The notes under the pieces are model-generated. The model searched no databases and was not told the DNA's origin. It saw only the letters and a program-made list of their open reading frames with translations. Below are positions 20,401 through 31,150 of a stretch of 64,000 nt of DNA, piece after piece. The DNA is from Procambarus clarkii (taxonomy: Eukaryota > Arthropoda > Malacostraca > Decapoda > Cambaridae): assembly GCF_040958095.1 (NCBI RefSeq), contig NC_091181.1:30778029-30842028 (forward strand), written 5' to 3'. Made by a program: the position numbers and the translations under genes. Each line of letters starts with the position of its first letter. Position 1 is the stretch's first letter.

Positions 20401-21590
20401 CTCCTGATCTTCCCGTATCTTCCTTGTATATATAATATTATTTGATATCTCTCTCGTGTCCTTTCTAGAGAATACATTTTGAGAGCTTTGAGACGGTCTC
20501 AATAATTTAGGTGTTTTATCGGGTCTATGCGTGCCATATATGTCATCTTTATTCCCTCTAATTCAGATCTCTCTCTCCCGCTCTGAAAAGGAAAGTGAGT
20601 ACCAAGCAATACTTCAGGCGGGATAGCACCAGTGATTTAAATAGTATTAGCATTGCTGTGGGGGTCTCTGGATTTGAACGTTCTCATGATCCATCCTATT
20701 GTTTTCCTGCCCGCCGCTATATTTGTTCAGTTATGTTCACAAAATGTCGGGTCGTCAGACAATTCCCAGATCTTTTACATGTTGCTTTCCTTCTACGAGT
20801 AAGTCTGTGTCCTGTATTTCGTCTAAGTTCCTCGTTTTCATCATACCACAGTACCTGGAACTTATCACTGTTAAACATGTCCGTTGCCCAATCGAATACT
20901 TTATTAATATCAGCTTGTAGTTTTTTTAGTGTCTTCTACAGAAGAAATTTTCATGCTGATTTTGGTATCTGCAAAGGATGAAAAAGCTGTGACTAGTATT
21001 TCTGTCTATATCCGAAATAAGAATTAGAAATAGCAGTGGCGCAAAGACTGTGCCCTGGGGTACAGAGCTGTGCCCTGGGGGTACAGAGTTGTGCCCTGGG
21101 GGTACAGAGTTGTGCCCTGGGGGTACAGAGCTGTGCCCTGGGATACAGAGCTGTGCCCTGGGATACAGAGCTGTGCCCTGGGGTACAGAGCTGTGCCCTG
21201 GGGGTACAGAGCTGTGCCCTGGGATACAGAGCTGTGCCCTGGGATACAGAGCTGTGCCCTGGGGGTACAGAGCTGTGCCCTGGGGGTACAGAGCTGTGCC
21301 CTGGGATACAGAGCTGTGCCCTGGGGGTACAGAGCTGTGCCCTGGGATACAGAGCTGTGCCCTGGGATACAGAGCTGTGCCCTGGGGTACAGAGCTGTGC
21401 CCTGGGGGTACAGAGTTGTGCCCAGGGGTACACAGCTATGCCCTGGGGTACAGAGCTTTTCACTGCACTTTATCTTATTTGATTGACTTATTCTCTGCGT
21501 TCTGATTGACAGTTAAAAATCGAACACTCACTTTACCCGTTATTCCTACTGATCTCGTGACATGGGCTATCACTCCATAAAATGAGAGTG
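20400..21590 (-). mobile_element. LINE-B copy with internal VNTR
   Basis: Same order of blocks as 27430-28210: tttctagagaatacattttg, gagacggtctcaataattta, aaaggaaagtgagtaccaag. The minus strand just right of 20993 encodes LFLILISDIDR, the RT segment that normally follows SxVPQGTVLxPL. A minisatellite (21043-21455) is expanded inside that motif. Confidence 0.8.
21043..21455 (-). repeat. 20-21 bp minisatellite inside the RT motif
   Basis: About twenty copies of gtgccctgggggtacagagct and one-base-shorter variants. A single copy of the same sequence (gtgccctggggtacagatct) occupies the homologous place at 28049-28068. The expansion therefore arose from the LINE's own VPQG-coding segment. Confidence 0.92.
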
Positions 21591-22107
21591 CTAATCCTCC
21601 TCCTCCTGCTTCACTGGAGGAGGAGCAGAAGCCCCTGCAGGAGCGCAGCAGGTGCAGGCGTGCGGAAGTTGGCGCCTGGCTGCCCATCGCCGGGGTCCAG
21701 CGGTAACACCTGCGCATACCTCAACGTGCCGCTCCACACAAGGGAAGCAGAGTTAACCTTTGCACGCGCATGCATGTATGTAGGGGGGGGGCTGAAGCTT
21801 TGGTCTTTACTTTTCTGCAAACTTGTTAAGCTTGGGTCTTAAGTGACGAGTTGAGGGAAGTTAGTAAAGAGGTCGAGTAATTGTTGAAGGCTTCTACATC
21901 ATTGTAACATTGTATTCCAGATCTGTGTGTGTTGTATCTAACCCCCAGACCCACATGTTGCTGCACCCAGACCCACATGTTACTGCACCCAGACCCACAT
22001 GTTACATTACTGAACTAAAGACTCCACATTAGGCTTCATTTTAGAGATATTATTTGCGTATGATATTACAAGTTACATATTATGCCCCACATCACCAGCT
22101 ACCATGC

Positions 22108-22226
22108 TACGTCAGGCTGCGAGCACCCGCGTCCAACAGCCTGGTTGATCAGTCCAGCAACCAGGAGGCCTGGTCGACGACCGAACCGCGGGGACGCTAA
22201 GCCCCGGAAGCACCTCAAGGTAACCA
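22108..22226 (+). mobile_element. LINE-A 3' terminal fragment
   Basis: Begins tcaggctgcgagcacccgcg and runs through aggaggcctggtcgacgacc and ccgcggggacgctaagcccc to cctcaaggtaacc. It aligns with the S2 SINE tail. Confidence 0.8.
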
Positions 22227-22612
22227 TGAGGCCTACATTGGGCTCACCTTTGTGGTCCTCCCGGTAGGCCTACACTGCCTGTATGACATCTCATTCACAC
22301 CATTAACTGTACTAATGACTAATATTGACCCTTCATCATACCAGTGACCATCGCCCTCGCTGGCTGACCTCAGGGCCAGCCGGCTCCTGCAGGCGGGGCT
22401 CCACACACAAAGACACAAAGTTAACATTGTGCATGTTCAAAACCTGTATTTTCTCAAAGGTAATATTATTTCACAATAGAATGTGTTGAATAGTTAGGCT
22501 TTGGGCCAGGTGGTTTGGTTGTGTGGTCATTATTGTTAATTGTTCTACGTGGGTGAAGCAGTTAAGAGGTGGGATTCGAGCAGAGGATGCGAACCAGACA
22601 CCGCTCCAGGAG

Positions 22613-22615
<3 letters not shown>

Positions 22616-22667
<52 letters not shown>
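22616..22667. repeat. (CA)n microsatellite
   Basis: Fifty-two bases of CA. From 22668 to 23500 I see unique sequence with no supported exon. Confidence 0.96.
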
Positions 22668-22669
<2 letters not shown>

Positions 22670-23512
22670 ACGTCATCAGTTATGAGTCGTGTGTAAGATG
22701 TTTTGTCATTCATAAACGGTAGGTTCGGCGGGCGGATCAACGAGCGTTTGGTCTTAAAAACGTAGCACCCGAGGCAAAGTTCTCAAGACAGGTCCTTTGA
22801 GGTGTGAGTTCTCGAGCTTGTTGCACCTGCTACGAATCCTCACACCTGTCACACACCTGCTACAAGCCGCAACACACACGTGACCTGGTAAACAACCAGG
22901 AGGAGTAAGGTATGAGAAGTCAAGACACTTCCCAGTAACACAGTTCCCTCCTCGCTGGGTCTACAGGAGTGAGCGACCAACAGCGCCACTTAACTCACAC
23001 TCTCTCAGCTTTTCCGCGCCATCAATCCAATTTATTGATCAGTTGCACCCGGTAATGGCGACGTGTGCATCACTGGCACCCAGTGGTCACGCTCCCTGGC
23101 GCCAACAGTCTACGGAAGCTTCGCTGGCTCAGGTGCTGCTATAGCCAGTCTCCACCAATGTCCCAGAGTCTCTCAACATCACTGGCCACCCTCTGAACCT
23201 CCACCTGTCCCCCTCAGAGGCCCCCCCCAGAGGCCCCGAACACGACACCACACGTCATAAGGAACGTCAATCAAGCTGCCACTGGATCATGTCAATGTTA
23301 CACATGATGACAGTTACCGTCTCCTCCACCTTACTGAGGCGAGACGCACCTGTACCTGCTTGGTCTTGCTGGTACACAAGTGTGCTGCTGGTGTCCTCAC
23401 GGGGCTCATGTTATGCATGCTACAACTCTTGCACACTTGTTTACCTATAACACGTGTGTTTGTGTGTATATATTGCATAGTTACCCTCGTTATGGATCTT
23501 CTTGAGGTTATC

Positions 23513-23765
23513 TTGAGATGATGTCGGGGCTTAGCGTCCCCGCGGCCCGGTCCTCGACCAGGCCTCCTTTTTGTTACACACCCCCAGGAAGCAGCCCGAA
23601 GCAGCTGTCTAACTCCCAGGTTGGTCCCACCACAGTATTTACTGCTAGATAAACAGGTACCTCAGGGTGAAAAACTATGCACATTTGTTTCCGCCTCCAC
23701 CGGGAATCGAACCCGTAACCTCAGGACTACGAATCCGAAGCACCGTCCACTCAGCTGTCAGGCCC
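23513..23765 (-). mobile_element. S2 tRNA-headed SINE
   Basis: Full-length copy on the minus strand: tRNA-like head with A box region (cagctgagtggacggtgctt) and B box (acgggttcgattcccgg), a body with gtacctgtttatctagcag, and a GC-rich tail ending ctcaagataacctcaag. The tail resembles the LINE-A 3' end. Confidence 0.85.
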
Positions 23766-23975
23766 CACGACATTCTCTGGATGCACGTGGTGCTGGCACA
23801 CCTGCCCTGTGGCACTACACTGGCACCACAACCCTTGCACCACACTGGCACCATACCTGTTGTCGGCGGGGCCAGGCCAATGTAAGACAAAGTACACACT
23901 AATCTCATCGAAGTAACCTCAGTTAAGATAGATGAGGCTAGAATTCCATGAAGTTCCTCTCCTCTCCATATCAAG

Positions 23976-24041
23976 TTACGGGCTCACCATAGCCCGTGCT
24001 ACTTAGAACTTTGTTCCAGGTAGCGAATCTTTAACAACAAC
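23976..24041 (+). mobile_element. micro-A retroposon
   Basis: Core acgggctcaccatagcccgt, hairpin gctacttagaac...gttccaggtagc, tail ttaacaacaacat. No duplication found. Confidence 0.82.
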
Positions 24042-24130
24042 ATCCTCTCTATCATTCTCCCCTGTAATACTGTGACCTGCTACAGTTACTACTGATCACC
24101 TCGTAAACCTGCACACTATTACCCAGACGA

Positions 24131-24199
24131 CGTTGTTGTTAAAGATTTAGCTACTCAGAACGAAATGTCCATGTAGCACGGGCTATGGTGAGCCCGTAA
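24131..24199 (-). mobile_element. micro-A retroposon
   Basis: Reverse-oriented copy: gttgttgttaaagatttagc on the left (the tail) and cacgggctatggtgagcccg on the right. It lies about 90 bp from the previous plus-strand copy, forming an inverted pair. Confidence 0.82.
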
Positions 24200-24741
24200 T
24201 TACACAGACATTTCACTTGGTTGTTGTCACGTCTTGGTGACCGCCGCCTCACTCTCACACCATCACATGCAATTATATTACGCAAATATAATCCCACCGA
24301 GTCTTTCAAAGTCCCCCCTATAATGACGAGGGCTTCCCGGCACACAAACAAGGCTCAATTGGAGTAATTCAGCCTTTGCTCTAACATTGCAACAGAGTAT
24401 AATGGAGGTGCATAACCCGGTGTAATTCAGACATTAGCGTGTTGTTGGTGGAGCGGCGCATAATTGTCTACACGAAGGCCATCAAAACATGAAGTTCACC
24501 TTGGTGAGCAGCAAGAAGCACAGGTCGGCACGCACTACCACCACCGCACTCTCCTCCTCCTTTGACCAAGATCTTCTATCTTCAACACGCACACATGCAT
24601 CGAGGTGTATGGTGGCCTGCCCTGCCCCTCAGGCCGGCCACCATATACCTCAACCCGCCCTCACTGTGACCAGGTGGACGCCCTACCACACTATACGCGT
24701 CATAAAAGCTTACATAATAAATAAAAAAAAATAAAATATTG

Positions 24742-25001
24742 CCGGAACAACCGTGGACATCTTCAGGAGGAAATTAGATTTATTCCTGCAAGGAGTGCCG
24801 GACCAACCGGGCTGTGGTGGGTATGTGGGCCTGCGGGCCGCTCCAAGCAACAGCCTGGTGGACCAAACTCTCACAAGTCAAGCCTGGTGGACCAAACTCT
24901 CACAAGTCAAGCCTGGCCTCGGGCAGGGCTTGGGGAGTAGAAGAACTCCCAGAACCTCATCAACCAGGTATCAACCAGGTAACAGGCTGTTTCATTCACT
25001 T
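24742..25001 (+). mobile_element. LINE-C 3' end
   Basis: Encodes AGTTVDIFRRKLDLFLQGVP then DQPGCGGYVGLRAAPSNSL, with a duplicated SLVDQTLTSQAW-coding unit, and ends cccagaacctcatcaaccag plus a tatcaaccaggt repeat. The same ending is at 30760-30970. Confidence 0.8.
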
Positions 25002-25117
25002 TTTCATATTCACAGCCCCGCTCCTGTGCCAGGTAAGTCCACTACGGGCTCACCATAGCCCGTGCTACTTTGAACGTTTTGCTCAGAGTAGCTAAATCTA
25101 AAAACAACAACAATTGA
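25002..25117 (+). mobile_element. micro-A retroposon, longest form
   Basis: 116 bp between the 11-bp duplication ttcattcactt (24991-25001 and 25118-25128). It includes the 5' extension ccccgctcctgtgccaggta, which carries a consensus splice donor CAG|GTAAGT, then the two hairpins and the AAC tail. Confidence 0.85.
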
Positions 25118-25128
25118 TTCATTCACTT

Positions 25129-25405
25129 GGCCCACATACCCACCACAGCCCGAATGGTCCGGCATTTCTTGAAGGAAACTTATCCAGTTTTTTCCTTAAT
25201 GTCTACGTTTGTTCCGGCAATATTTCTGATGCTCGCTGGGAGGGTGTTGAACAGCCGCGGACCTCTGATGTTTATACAGTGTTCTCTGAGTATGCCCATG
25301 GCACCCCTGCTCTTCACTGGTTCTAATCTGCACTTTCTTCCATCTACGTCTTGGTGTTCCTCTTGTTATAATTTAACTTTTCTGACGTTCGAGATGTGTG
25401 TCGGC
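25129..25405 (-). mobile_element. LINE-C 3' end (minus)
   Basis: On the minus strand: INIRGPRLFNTLPASIRNIA-type coding (mirrored at 30690-30760) and the graded cggctgtggtgggtatgtgg end. It is the opposite orientation of the copy at 24742. Confidence 0.75.
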
Positions 25406-25413
25406 GAGACACA

Positions 25414-25450
25414 TTGACACGGACAAGGCCCCTGGCCTTGTCCGTGTCAA
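25414..25450. repeat. Perfect 17-bp hairpin with 3-nt loop
   Basis: ttgacacggacaaggcc pairs with ggccttgtccgtgtcaa around CCT. It sits at the junction of the LINE-C copy with downstream unique DNA. Confidence 0.9.
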
Positions 25451-25504
25451 TAACTGTGGCGGCACGCAGGTCCGTGCCCCAGCCTTGTACGTGCCAAAAA
25501 AAAT

Positions 25505-25560
25505 GTAATAACACAGGTTCGAATCCTCGTCACGGCCCTTGTGGATTTGTTCGTAATAAC
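25505..25560 (+). mobile_element. tRNA-headed SINE fragment
   Basis: Starts inside the B box (caggttcgaatcctcgtcac) and ends ggcccttgtggatttgttc. It is 5'-truncated, of the family at 60110-60366. Confidence 0.7.
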
Positions 25561-25639
25561 ACAGACATTTGTTCCCGTCCGCACTGCCAAATGTGTGTCA
25601 ATACAACTTGCAAACACCGCACCTTAGGGCGGGGGGAGA

Positions 25640-25835
25640 GGGGAGTGAAAATCAGGGGAAAGCGCCAAGCCATTACGACTATATAGAACTTGGAAGGGGT
25701 CAGGATAAGGATTTGGGATGGGACGGGGGGAAGGAATGGTGCCCAACAACTTGGACGGTCAAGGACTGAACGCCGACCTGCATGAAGCGAGACCGTCGCT
25801 CTACCGTCCAGCCCAAGTGGCTGGGCAGGGGCGAG
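25640..25835 (-). mobile_element. S3 tRNA-headed SINE, full length
   Basis: On the minus strand: tRNA-like head (ggacggtagagcgacggtct, then ggcgttcagtccttgacc), body ccaagttgttgggcaccatt and a tail through ctatatagtcgtaatggctt to ggcgctttcccctga. This copy defines the family; those at 15385 and 17725 are more diverged. Confidence 0.82.
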
Positions 25836-26210
25836 GGGGGGGGGGGGAGGAAAGGAGACTGAGGTAACAACACCCTGTCATCCCAATCATGTACCATCAC
25901 CCGGGTTAACCACCAGTGCGACCCAATCAGTGCCTGTGGGGTCACTGTCAGAGTCACGCCATCTTCCACTCCGGTGGTCACACGTTTTTTTTTCAGTAAA
26001 GAAGATGGAGAGGTTGAGGTGTAAAGGAAAAAATGTAGACATGTATAATATAGAGCGAGTTATGACAGGAGGCGAGCTGTCCGCCTTGCTGACACGGTGA
26101 CTAATGCTTGGTAGCGAAGCTAAGCCTGTTCTCTCTCTTGTCAAACAGCTGGGAATGTTTTGTAAGGCTTGTCTCATGTATTTCAACATATAAGGGCACA
26201 GGTAAGCGCA

Positions 26211-26590
26211 TACTCACCTAGTTGTATTTGTGCTTGCGAGGGTGGAGCTCTTTGGTCCCGCCTTTCAACCGTCAATCTACTGGTGTAGAAATTCCTGAGC
26301 CTACTGGGCTCTATCATATCTACATTTGAAACTGTATGGAGTCAGCCTCCACCACATCACTACCTTGTGCATTCCAAGAACTAACTTCTCTGACACTGAA
26401 AAAGTTTGTTCTATTGTCTCTGTGGCTCATTTGGGTACTCGGCTTCCACTTATTCCCCCTTGCGCGTGTACCGCCCGTGTAAATAATCCAATCTTGTCTA
26501 CCCTGTCAATTTCCCTGAGAATATTGTATGTAGTGATCATGTCTCCCCGAGCTCTTCTGTCTTCCAGCGACGTGAGGGGCAGTTTACGCA
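26211..26590 (-). mobile_element. CR1 LINE 3' end fragment
   Basis: Matches the 8759-9120 copy in order: actcacctagttgtatttgt, ctcctgagcctactgggctc-type block, then MITTYNILREIDRVDK-like coding. It is diverged, with indels. From 26591 to 27430 I see no recognised feature. Confidence 0.78.
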
Positions 26591-28530
26591 GCCTTCACGT
26601 GTGCGTGTGAGAGAGAACGGAAGAGAGAAATATGGAGAGGGAGCGAGAGATATGTAGAGGAAAAGTATATAGTATAAAAAAATGTATATAGTAGAGAAAA
26701 CCGGTGGAGTCGGTACATCAGACAACCAATGGACAGAAAGGCAGGGTCCAGGAGCTAACAGCGCGATCCTGGAGGCACAAGAATACAAATACCCACACGG
26801 AACAAGTTACCAGTTGGGTGTTCCGTGGACAACGCTCCTACTTTACCTCTGATTCTGAAGCCTCATTCCTGGCTCTAAATAGCCTAATGTAACGGTCTCA
26901 ACGGTCACTAACTCAAAACTTCAATAAAAACGCAAGTGACTATTTCAGCACACTATGCGTATGAACAGATGCCAGCATTTCACACTGACACTCAAGGTTC
27001 AAGGTTAGTCTCAATTATCAGTATATATGCAACTTGGGGTTAGACTTGTTAACCAAACTGAGAACTCTGTACAAGGAGGCACCAAAACTAGCGCCTTACT
27101 GCATAAAGTATCAACACACTGCTACCTGTGTCCAGCTGACTCATTCTCAACTCTTCACACCAAAACACCTCACTTCACAGAGAGGGCCAGCTATCCTGGC
27201 CATATGCGAGCTATCCTAACTAGAGTGAACCTGGATGGGGTTCCGGGAGTTGTTCTACTCCTCAAGCCCGGCCTGAGACCAGGTTTAATTTGTGAGAGCT
27301 TGGTCCGACAGGCTGTTGCTGGGATCAACTCGCTGACCTACATATCCACTGCAACCTGGTTGGTCAGGCACTTCTTTTTAAGAAACTTCGTTCTTTTTTT
27401 GAAGAAGTCCACTTTGGTCCTGCACTGTTTCTTTTACTTGTTGTGAGAATATTGAACAGCCACGGACCTCCGATGTTCATAAAATGTTCGATTGTGCCTA
27501 TGGCACCTTACCATTTCACTGGTTCTTATCTGCATTTCCTTCCGTATCTTTCGCTCATGTTTGTTATTTTACTATGTAAATTGGGGACTCTGCCTTCTAA
27601 TACTTTCCATGTATATATTGTGAGACACCTCTTCTCGCCTTTCCAGAGAGTACATTTTGACAGCCTGAGACGGTCTCAATAATTTTGGAGAGTGTCTCCC
27701 GCTCTGAAGGGAAAAGTGAGCATGGAGCAGTAAGCACTCAAGGCGAGACAGCACAAGTTATTTCAACAGTATGAACATTGTGATGGGATCCCTGGGTTTG
27801 AAGGTTCTAGTAATCCATCCTATCATTTTTCTAGCTGATGCTATATTTACTTAGTTATGCTCCCTAAACGTTAGGTCGTCAGGCATCATTACTTCCTGAT
27901 CCTTTATGTTTTCCTACTATGAGTAGATCTGATAGTGTCTTGTACCCTGTATTTTTCAAGCCGTGACATATTTGTGTGTACATCTGATAATATTTTGTTT
28001 TTGCACAAGTGGGTGAGAATAAGAAAAAAACAGTGGTGCCAGGACCGTGCCCTGGGGTACAGATCTTATCTCTGGGCTTGGACTTTATTTTTGCTCGAGT
28101 GACTTGCTCTTTGCATTCTGTTTAACAGGAAACTGAATATTCACTGCGTTACTTTAACGGTCATTCGTAATTATCTCATGTTATGGGTTATCATACCAAG
28201 GTCACATGTCTATAGATCAAATGACTTTGCAAAGTCCGTCTATACCACATCTGCATTTTGTTTTTCTTCCAATGCTTCTGTGATTTTGCCACTGTATTGG
28301 AGTGACTGAGAAATACAGGATCTTCCGGCTCTAAATCGATGTTGACCTAGGTTGTGAAGGTCAATGTTTGCTATAAAACTGGACAACTCGATTCTAATCA
28401 CTTTAAAAAAACTTTGATTATTTGGGACGTTAGTGCGACTAGTCAATAATTTTTAGCCAATGCTTTGCTCCCTCCCCTGTGTAGAGGAGCAATGTCTGCT
28501 GCTTTAAGTGCATCTGGTATCTTCCCCGTT

Positions 28531-28758
28531 ATCTTGAGGTTATCTTGAGATGATTTCGGGACTTTTTTAGTGTCCCCCGCGGCCCGGTCCTCGACCAGGC
28601 CTCCACCCCCAGGAAGCAGCCCGTGACAGCTGACTAACACCCAGGTACCTATTTTACTGCTAGGTAACAGGGGCATAGGATGAAAAACTCTGCCCATTGT
28701 TTCTCCCCGGGGCCTGGGATCGAACCCAGGACCACAGGATCACAAGTCCAGCGTGCTG
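28531..28758 (-). mobile_element. S2 SINE inserted in LINE-B
   Basis: The plus strand starts ttgaggttatcttgagatga, passes gcggcccggtcctcgaccag, and ends at the tRNA-like head (ctgggatcgaacccaggacc). The head continues into a minisatellite. Confidence 0.85.
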
Positions 28759-28761
28759 TCT

Positions 28762-28885
28762 GCTCGGCCGACCGGCTCCCTCGCTCGGCCGACCGGCTCC
28801 CTCGCTCGGCCGACCGGCTCCCTCGCTCGGCCGACCGGCTCCCTCGCTCGGCCGACCGGCTCCCTCGCTCGGCCGACCGGCTCCC
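28762..28885 (-). repeat. 21-bp minisatellite from the SINE head
   Basis: About six near-identical units tcgctcggccgaccggctccc. The unit corresponds to the first bases and A-box region of the S2 head (compare 58654-58675, gcggtcggccgagcggaca). The tandem array therefore expanded from the RNA polymerase III promoter part of the SINE. Confidence 0.88.
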
Positions 28886-29367
28886 TGCTACCGATACTTT
28901 GCATTTCTTTATAAATACAGAATTCAAAGAGTCTGGAGCCGGGGCTGTGTGCATGGGCATGTTGGCAATTTCTCTTTCACAATCAGGGGTGTTGGTGTTA
29001 ATAGAAGTTATACTGTTTTGCATTTGAATATCATTTATAAAGAAGACTGCCCGGATCCTTCATTTTCATGTCGTTTATTGGGGGTGCTAAACATAGCCTC
29101 ATGTTTATGTTTTGCAATTACAGTATTTTCCTTGTCCTTTGTGTATGAATCTTCACTTGTAAGATCCAATATTGGTGGTTTTATTTTATTTGGAGAATGC
29201 ATATATGAAGAAATATTTTGGATTCTTCTTTATCTCTTGTATGGCTTTCTGTTCGTTTCATTTCCTCCCTGACAGGCTGACAACTGAGCACACCTGCCTG
29301 ACCGAATGACTGACAACCAGGCACACCTACCTGCCAGACAGCTTTGTACACCCGACCTATGTGTGAC

Positions 29368-29444
29368 GGGGTGAGAATAGCTCGAGTTACCTCATCCCTT
29401 TGTGTGTATTTTACCTCAATAAACTTATTTCAATTTCAATTCAC
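29368..29444 (+). mobile_element. micro-C retroposon with TSD
   Basis: A 77-bp insertion between tgtgtgac copies (29360-29367 and 29445-29452). It starts ggggtgagaatagctcgag and ends ttatttcaatttcaattcac, with the internal ctcaataaact. Confidence 0.85.
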
Positions 29445-29929
29445 TGTGTGACGCGCCATTCTTCAGCAACAAAGCCAGATGGCAAGAAGGGCTCTCCACA
29501 TCACCCAGAGTGCGCATCTCCACCGCTAAACACACTTATCATAACTAGTGAGAGCGAGAGAGAACCCATTTACCTGGAGATTGCAGTAATTAAGTGACCC
29601 CAATACCACAGCGAGGGGCCCAGCGGCTGTAATGAGCTTGTCTAACGCCTAACTCCCCCCAAAATGAGTCTCGGATGGCTTCAGGGAGAACCTGAGCAGA
29701 ACTACTGACCCACCAACCCGGAACTGGCCGTTACCACTCACTCACTCACTCACGCACGCACCTTCCAGGCGAACGCGCGTTTACCTGGAGTCCACTTAAC
29801 TTGTTTCAAGAACAGACCTTAACCGTCCCCCACGCCCCTTAGAACTCTACCTATTATTAACCTTCTCGCCTGTCCTAACCGTCTCCTCGCCTCCAAGAAG
29901 CATTTGGCCTGGATTTAAGTTCATTGTTT

Positions 29930-30080
29930 TCCATAAAACTGAAGATATGATTCCTAATCTCTCTTTCCGATTCTTTTTTTTTTTATGCGTGATGTTAGTG
30001 CGACTGGTCTATAATGTTTTTCCCATTGCCTTAACTACCTCCCTTGTGAAGCAATGCCACCCATCTCCCACACACCTTGG
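29930..30080 (-). mobile_element. LINE-B 5' region fragment
   Basis: Shares ttcctaatctctctttccga, gatgttagtgcgactggtct and the following gcaatgcc block with 14700-14800 and 28410-28490. Upstream, 29445-29929 is unique with no supported exon. Confidence 0.65.
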
Positions 30081-30138
30081 CACCAAGGTAGCAGGAGGCA
30101 TCACTCTGCCTCAGATATTCCTGCCCTATGGTCATCAT

Positions 30139-30256
30139 CCCCGTTACCTAGCAGTAAAATAGGTACCTGGGTGTTAGTCAGCTGTCACGGGCTGCTTCCT
30201 GGGGGTGGAGGTCTGGTCGAGGACCGGGCCGCGGGGACACTAAAGCCCCGAAATCA
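30139..30256 (+). mobile_element. S2 SINE, body and tail only
   Basis: cccgttacctagcagtaaaa, gtgttagtcagctgtcacgg, then gaggaccgggccgcgggga to cccgaaatcat. The head is missing and the last bases are replaced by the next repeat. Confidence 0.85.
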
Positions 30257-30970
30257 TAAGAACATAAGAACAAAGGTAACTGCAGAAGGCCTATTGGCCC
30301 ATACGAGGCAGCTCCTATCTATAACCACCCAATCCCACTCATATACTTGTCCAACCCGCGCTTGAAAAAATCGAGGGACCTCCACCACCACGTTACACGG
30401 CAATTGGTTCCACAAATCAACAGCCCTGTAACCGAACCAGTATTTACCCAAGTCTTTCCTAAATCTAAATGTATCCAATTTATACCGAATAGGTAAAGTT
30501 TACAGGGATAGACTCTTCAATCTGAGAGAAAGTAGGACAGGACACAGCTGGAAACTGGAAACGTATGAGCCGAAGGAATGTAAAGGAAATACCCGCAGCC
30601 TGAACGGGCGGTCAACAAATGGAATGTACAGAAAGTAGTAGCAGAGGAAGCAGAGGTGAAGAGCAGAGTTGCCATAGGCACAATCAGAGAACACTGTATA
30701 AACATCAGAGGTCCGCGGCTGTTCAACGTCCTCCCAGCGAGCATAAGAAATATTGCCGGAACAACCGTGGACATCTCAAGAGGAAACTGGACGGTTTTCT
30801 AAGAGAAGTTCCGGACCAACCAGGCTGTGGTGGGTATGTGGGCCTGCGGGCCGCTCCAAGCAACAGCCTGGTGGACCAAACTCTCACAAGTCAAGCCTGG
30901 CCTCGGGCCGGGCTTGGGGAGTAGAAGAACTCCCAGAACCCCATCAACCAGGTATCAACCGGGTAGTAGT
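30257..30970 (+). mobile_element. Interspersed repeat fused to LINE-C 3' end
   Basis: 30257-30486 is the repeat also seen at 1-80 (minus). From 30487 the plus strand encodes VYRDRLFNLRESRTGHSWKL, VAIGTIREHCINIRGPRLFN, VLPASIRNIAGTTVDI and the DQPGCGGYVGLRAAPSNSL end. Frameshifts occur near 30640 and 30790. It is the longest LINE-C coding remnant. Confidence 0.8.
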
Positions 30971-31081
30971 CCTGGAAGCCATCTCCATCCACAACTTTAA
31001 GGCATTCAACAAATTTAACAAAGAATCTAAACGTCACACCAGTTATACCATGAGGCAACGGGTACAAGCAGGCTAACAGGC

Positions 31082-31150
31082 GTTGTTGTTGTTATAGATT
31101 CAGCTACTCGAAACAAGTCCCAAGTAGCACGGGCTATGGTGAGCCCGTAA
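31082..31150 (-). mobile_element. micro-A retroposon
   Basis: gttgttgttgttatagattc tail, then the two hairpins, ending gtgagcccgtaa. No clear duplication. From 31151 to 31660 there is unique sequence with short catactgtagcaggctgcc repeats near 31435-31510. Confidence 0.85.

Larger units (their letters stand above)
27430..29275 (-). pseudogene. LINE-B, longest copy, broken and interrupted
   Basis: Minus-strand blocks in 5'-3' order: about 28525-28443 encodes ITGKIPDALKAADIAPLHRG then GSKALAKNY (early RT motif), 28446-28240 encodes LGQHRFRAGRSCISQSLQYS (the HGFRxGRSC motif), 28060 encodes the VPQG region, and 27754-27572 encodes VKMYSLERREEVSHNIY. Stops and frameshifts separate them. An S2 SINE with an expanded head (28531-28885) is inserted. 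Confidence 0.82.

Noticed and set aside
21580..21716. Plus-strand EEEQKPLQERSRCRRAEVGA, possible exon before GTAACA
   Set aside because: Acceptor not convincing and no family recognised; composition bias from CTC/GAG repeats.
22330..22400. Minus-strand short exon after cgcctgcag
   Set aside because: The downstream donor is poor and the coding stretch is under 20 residues.
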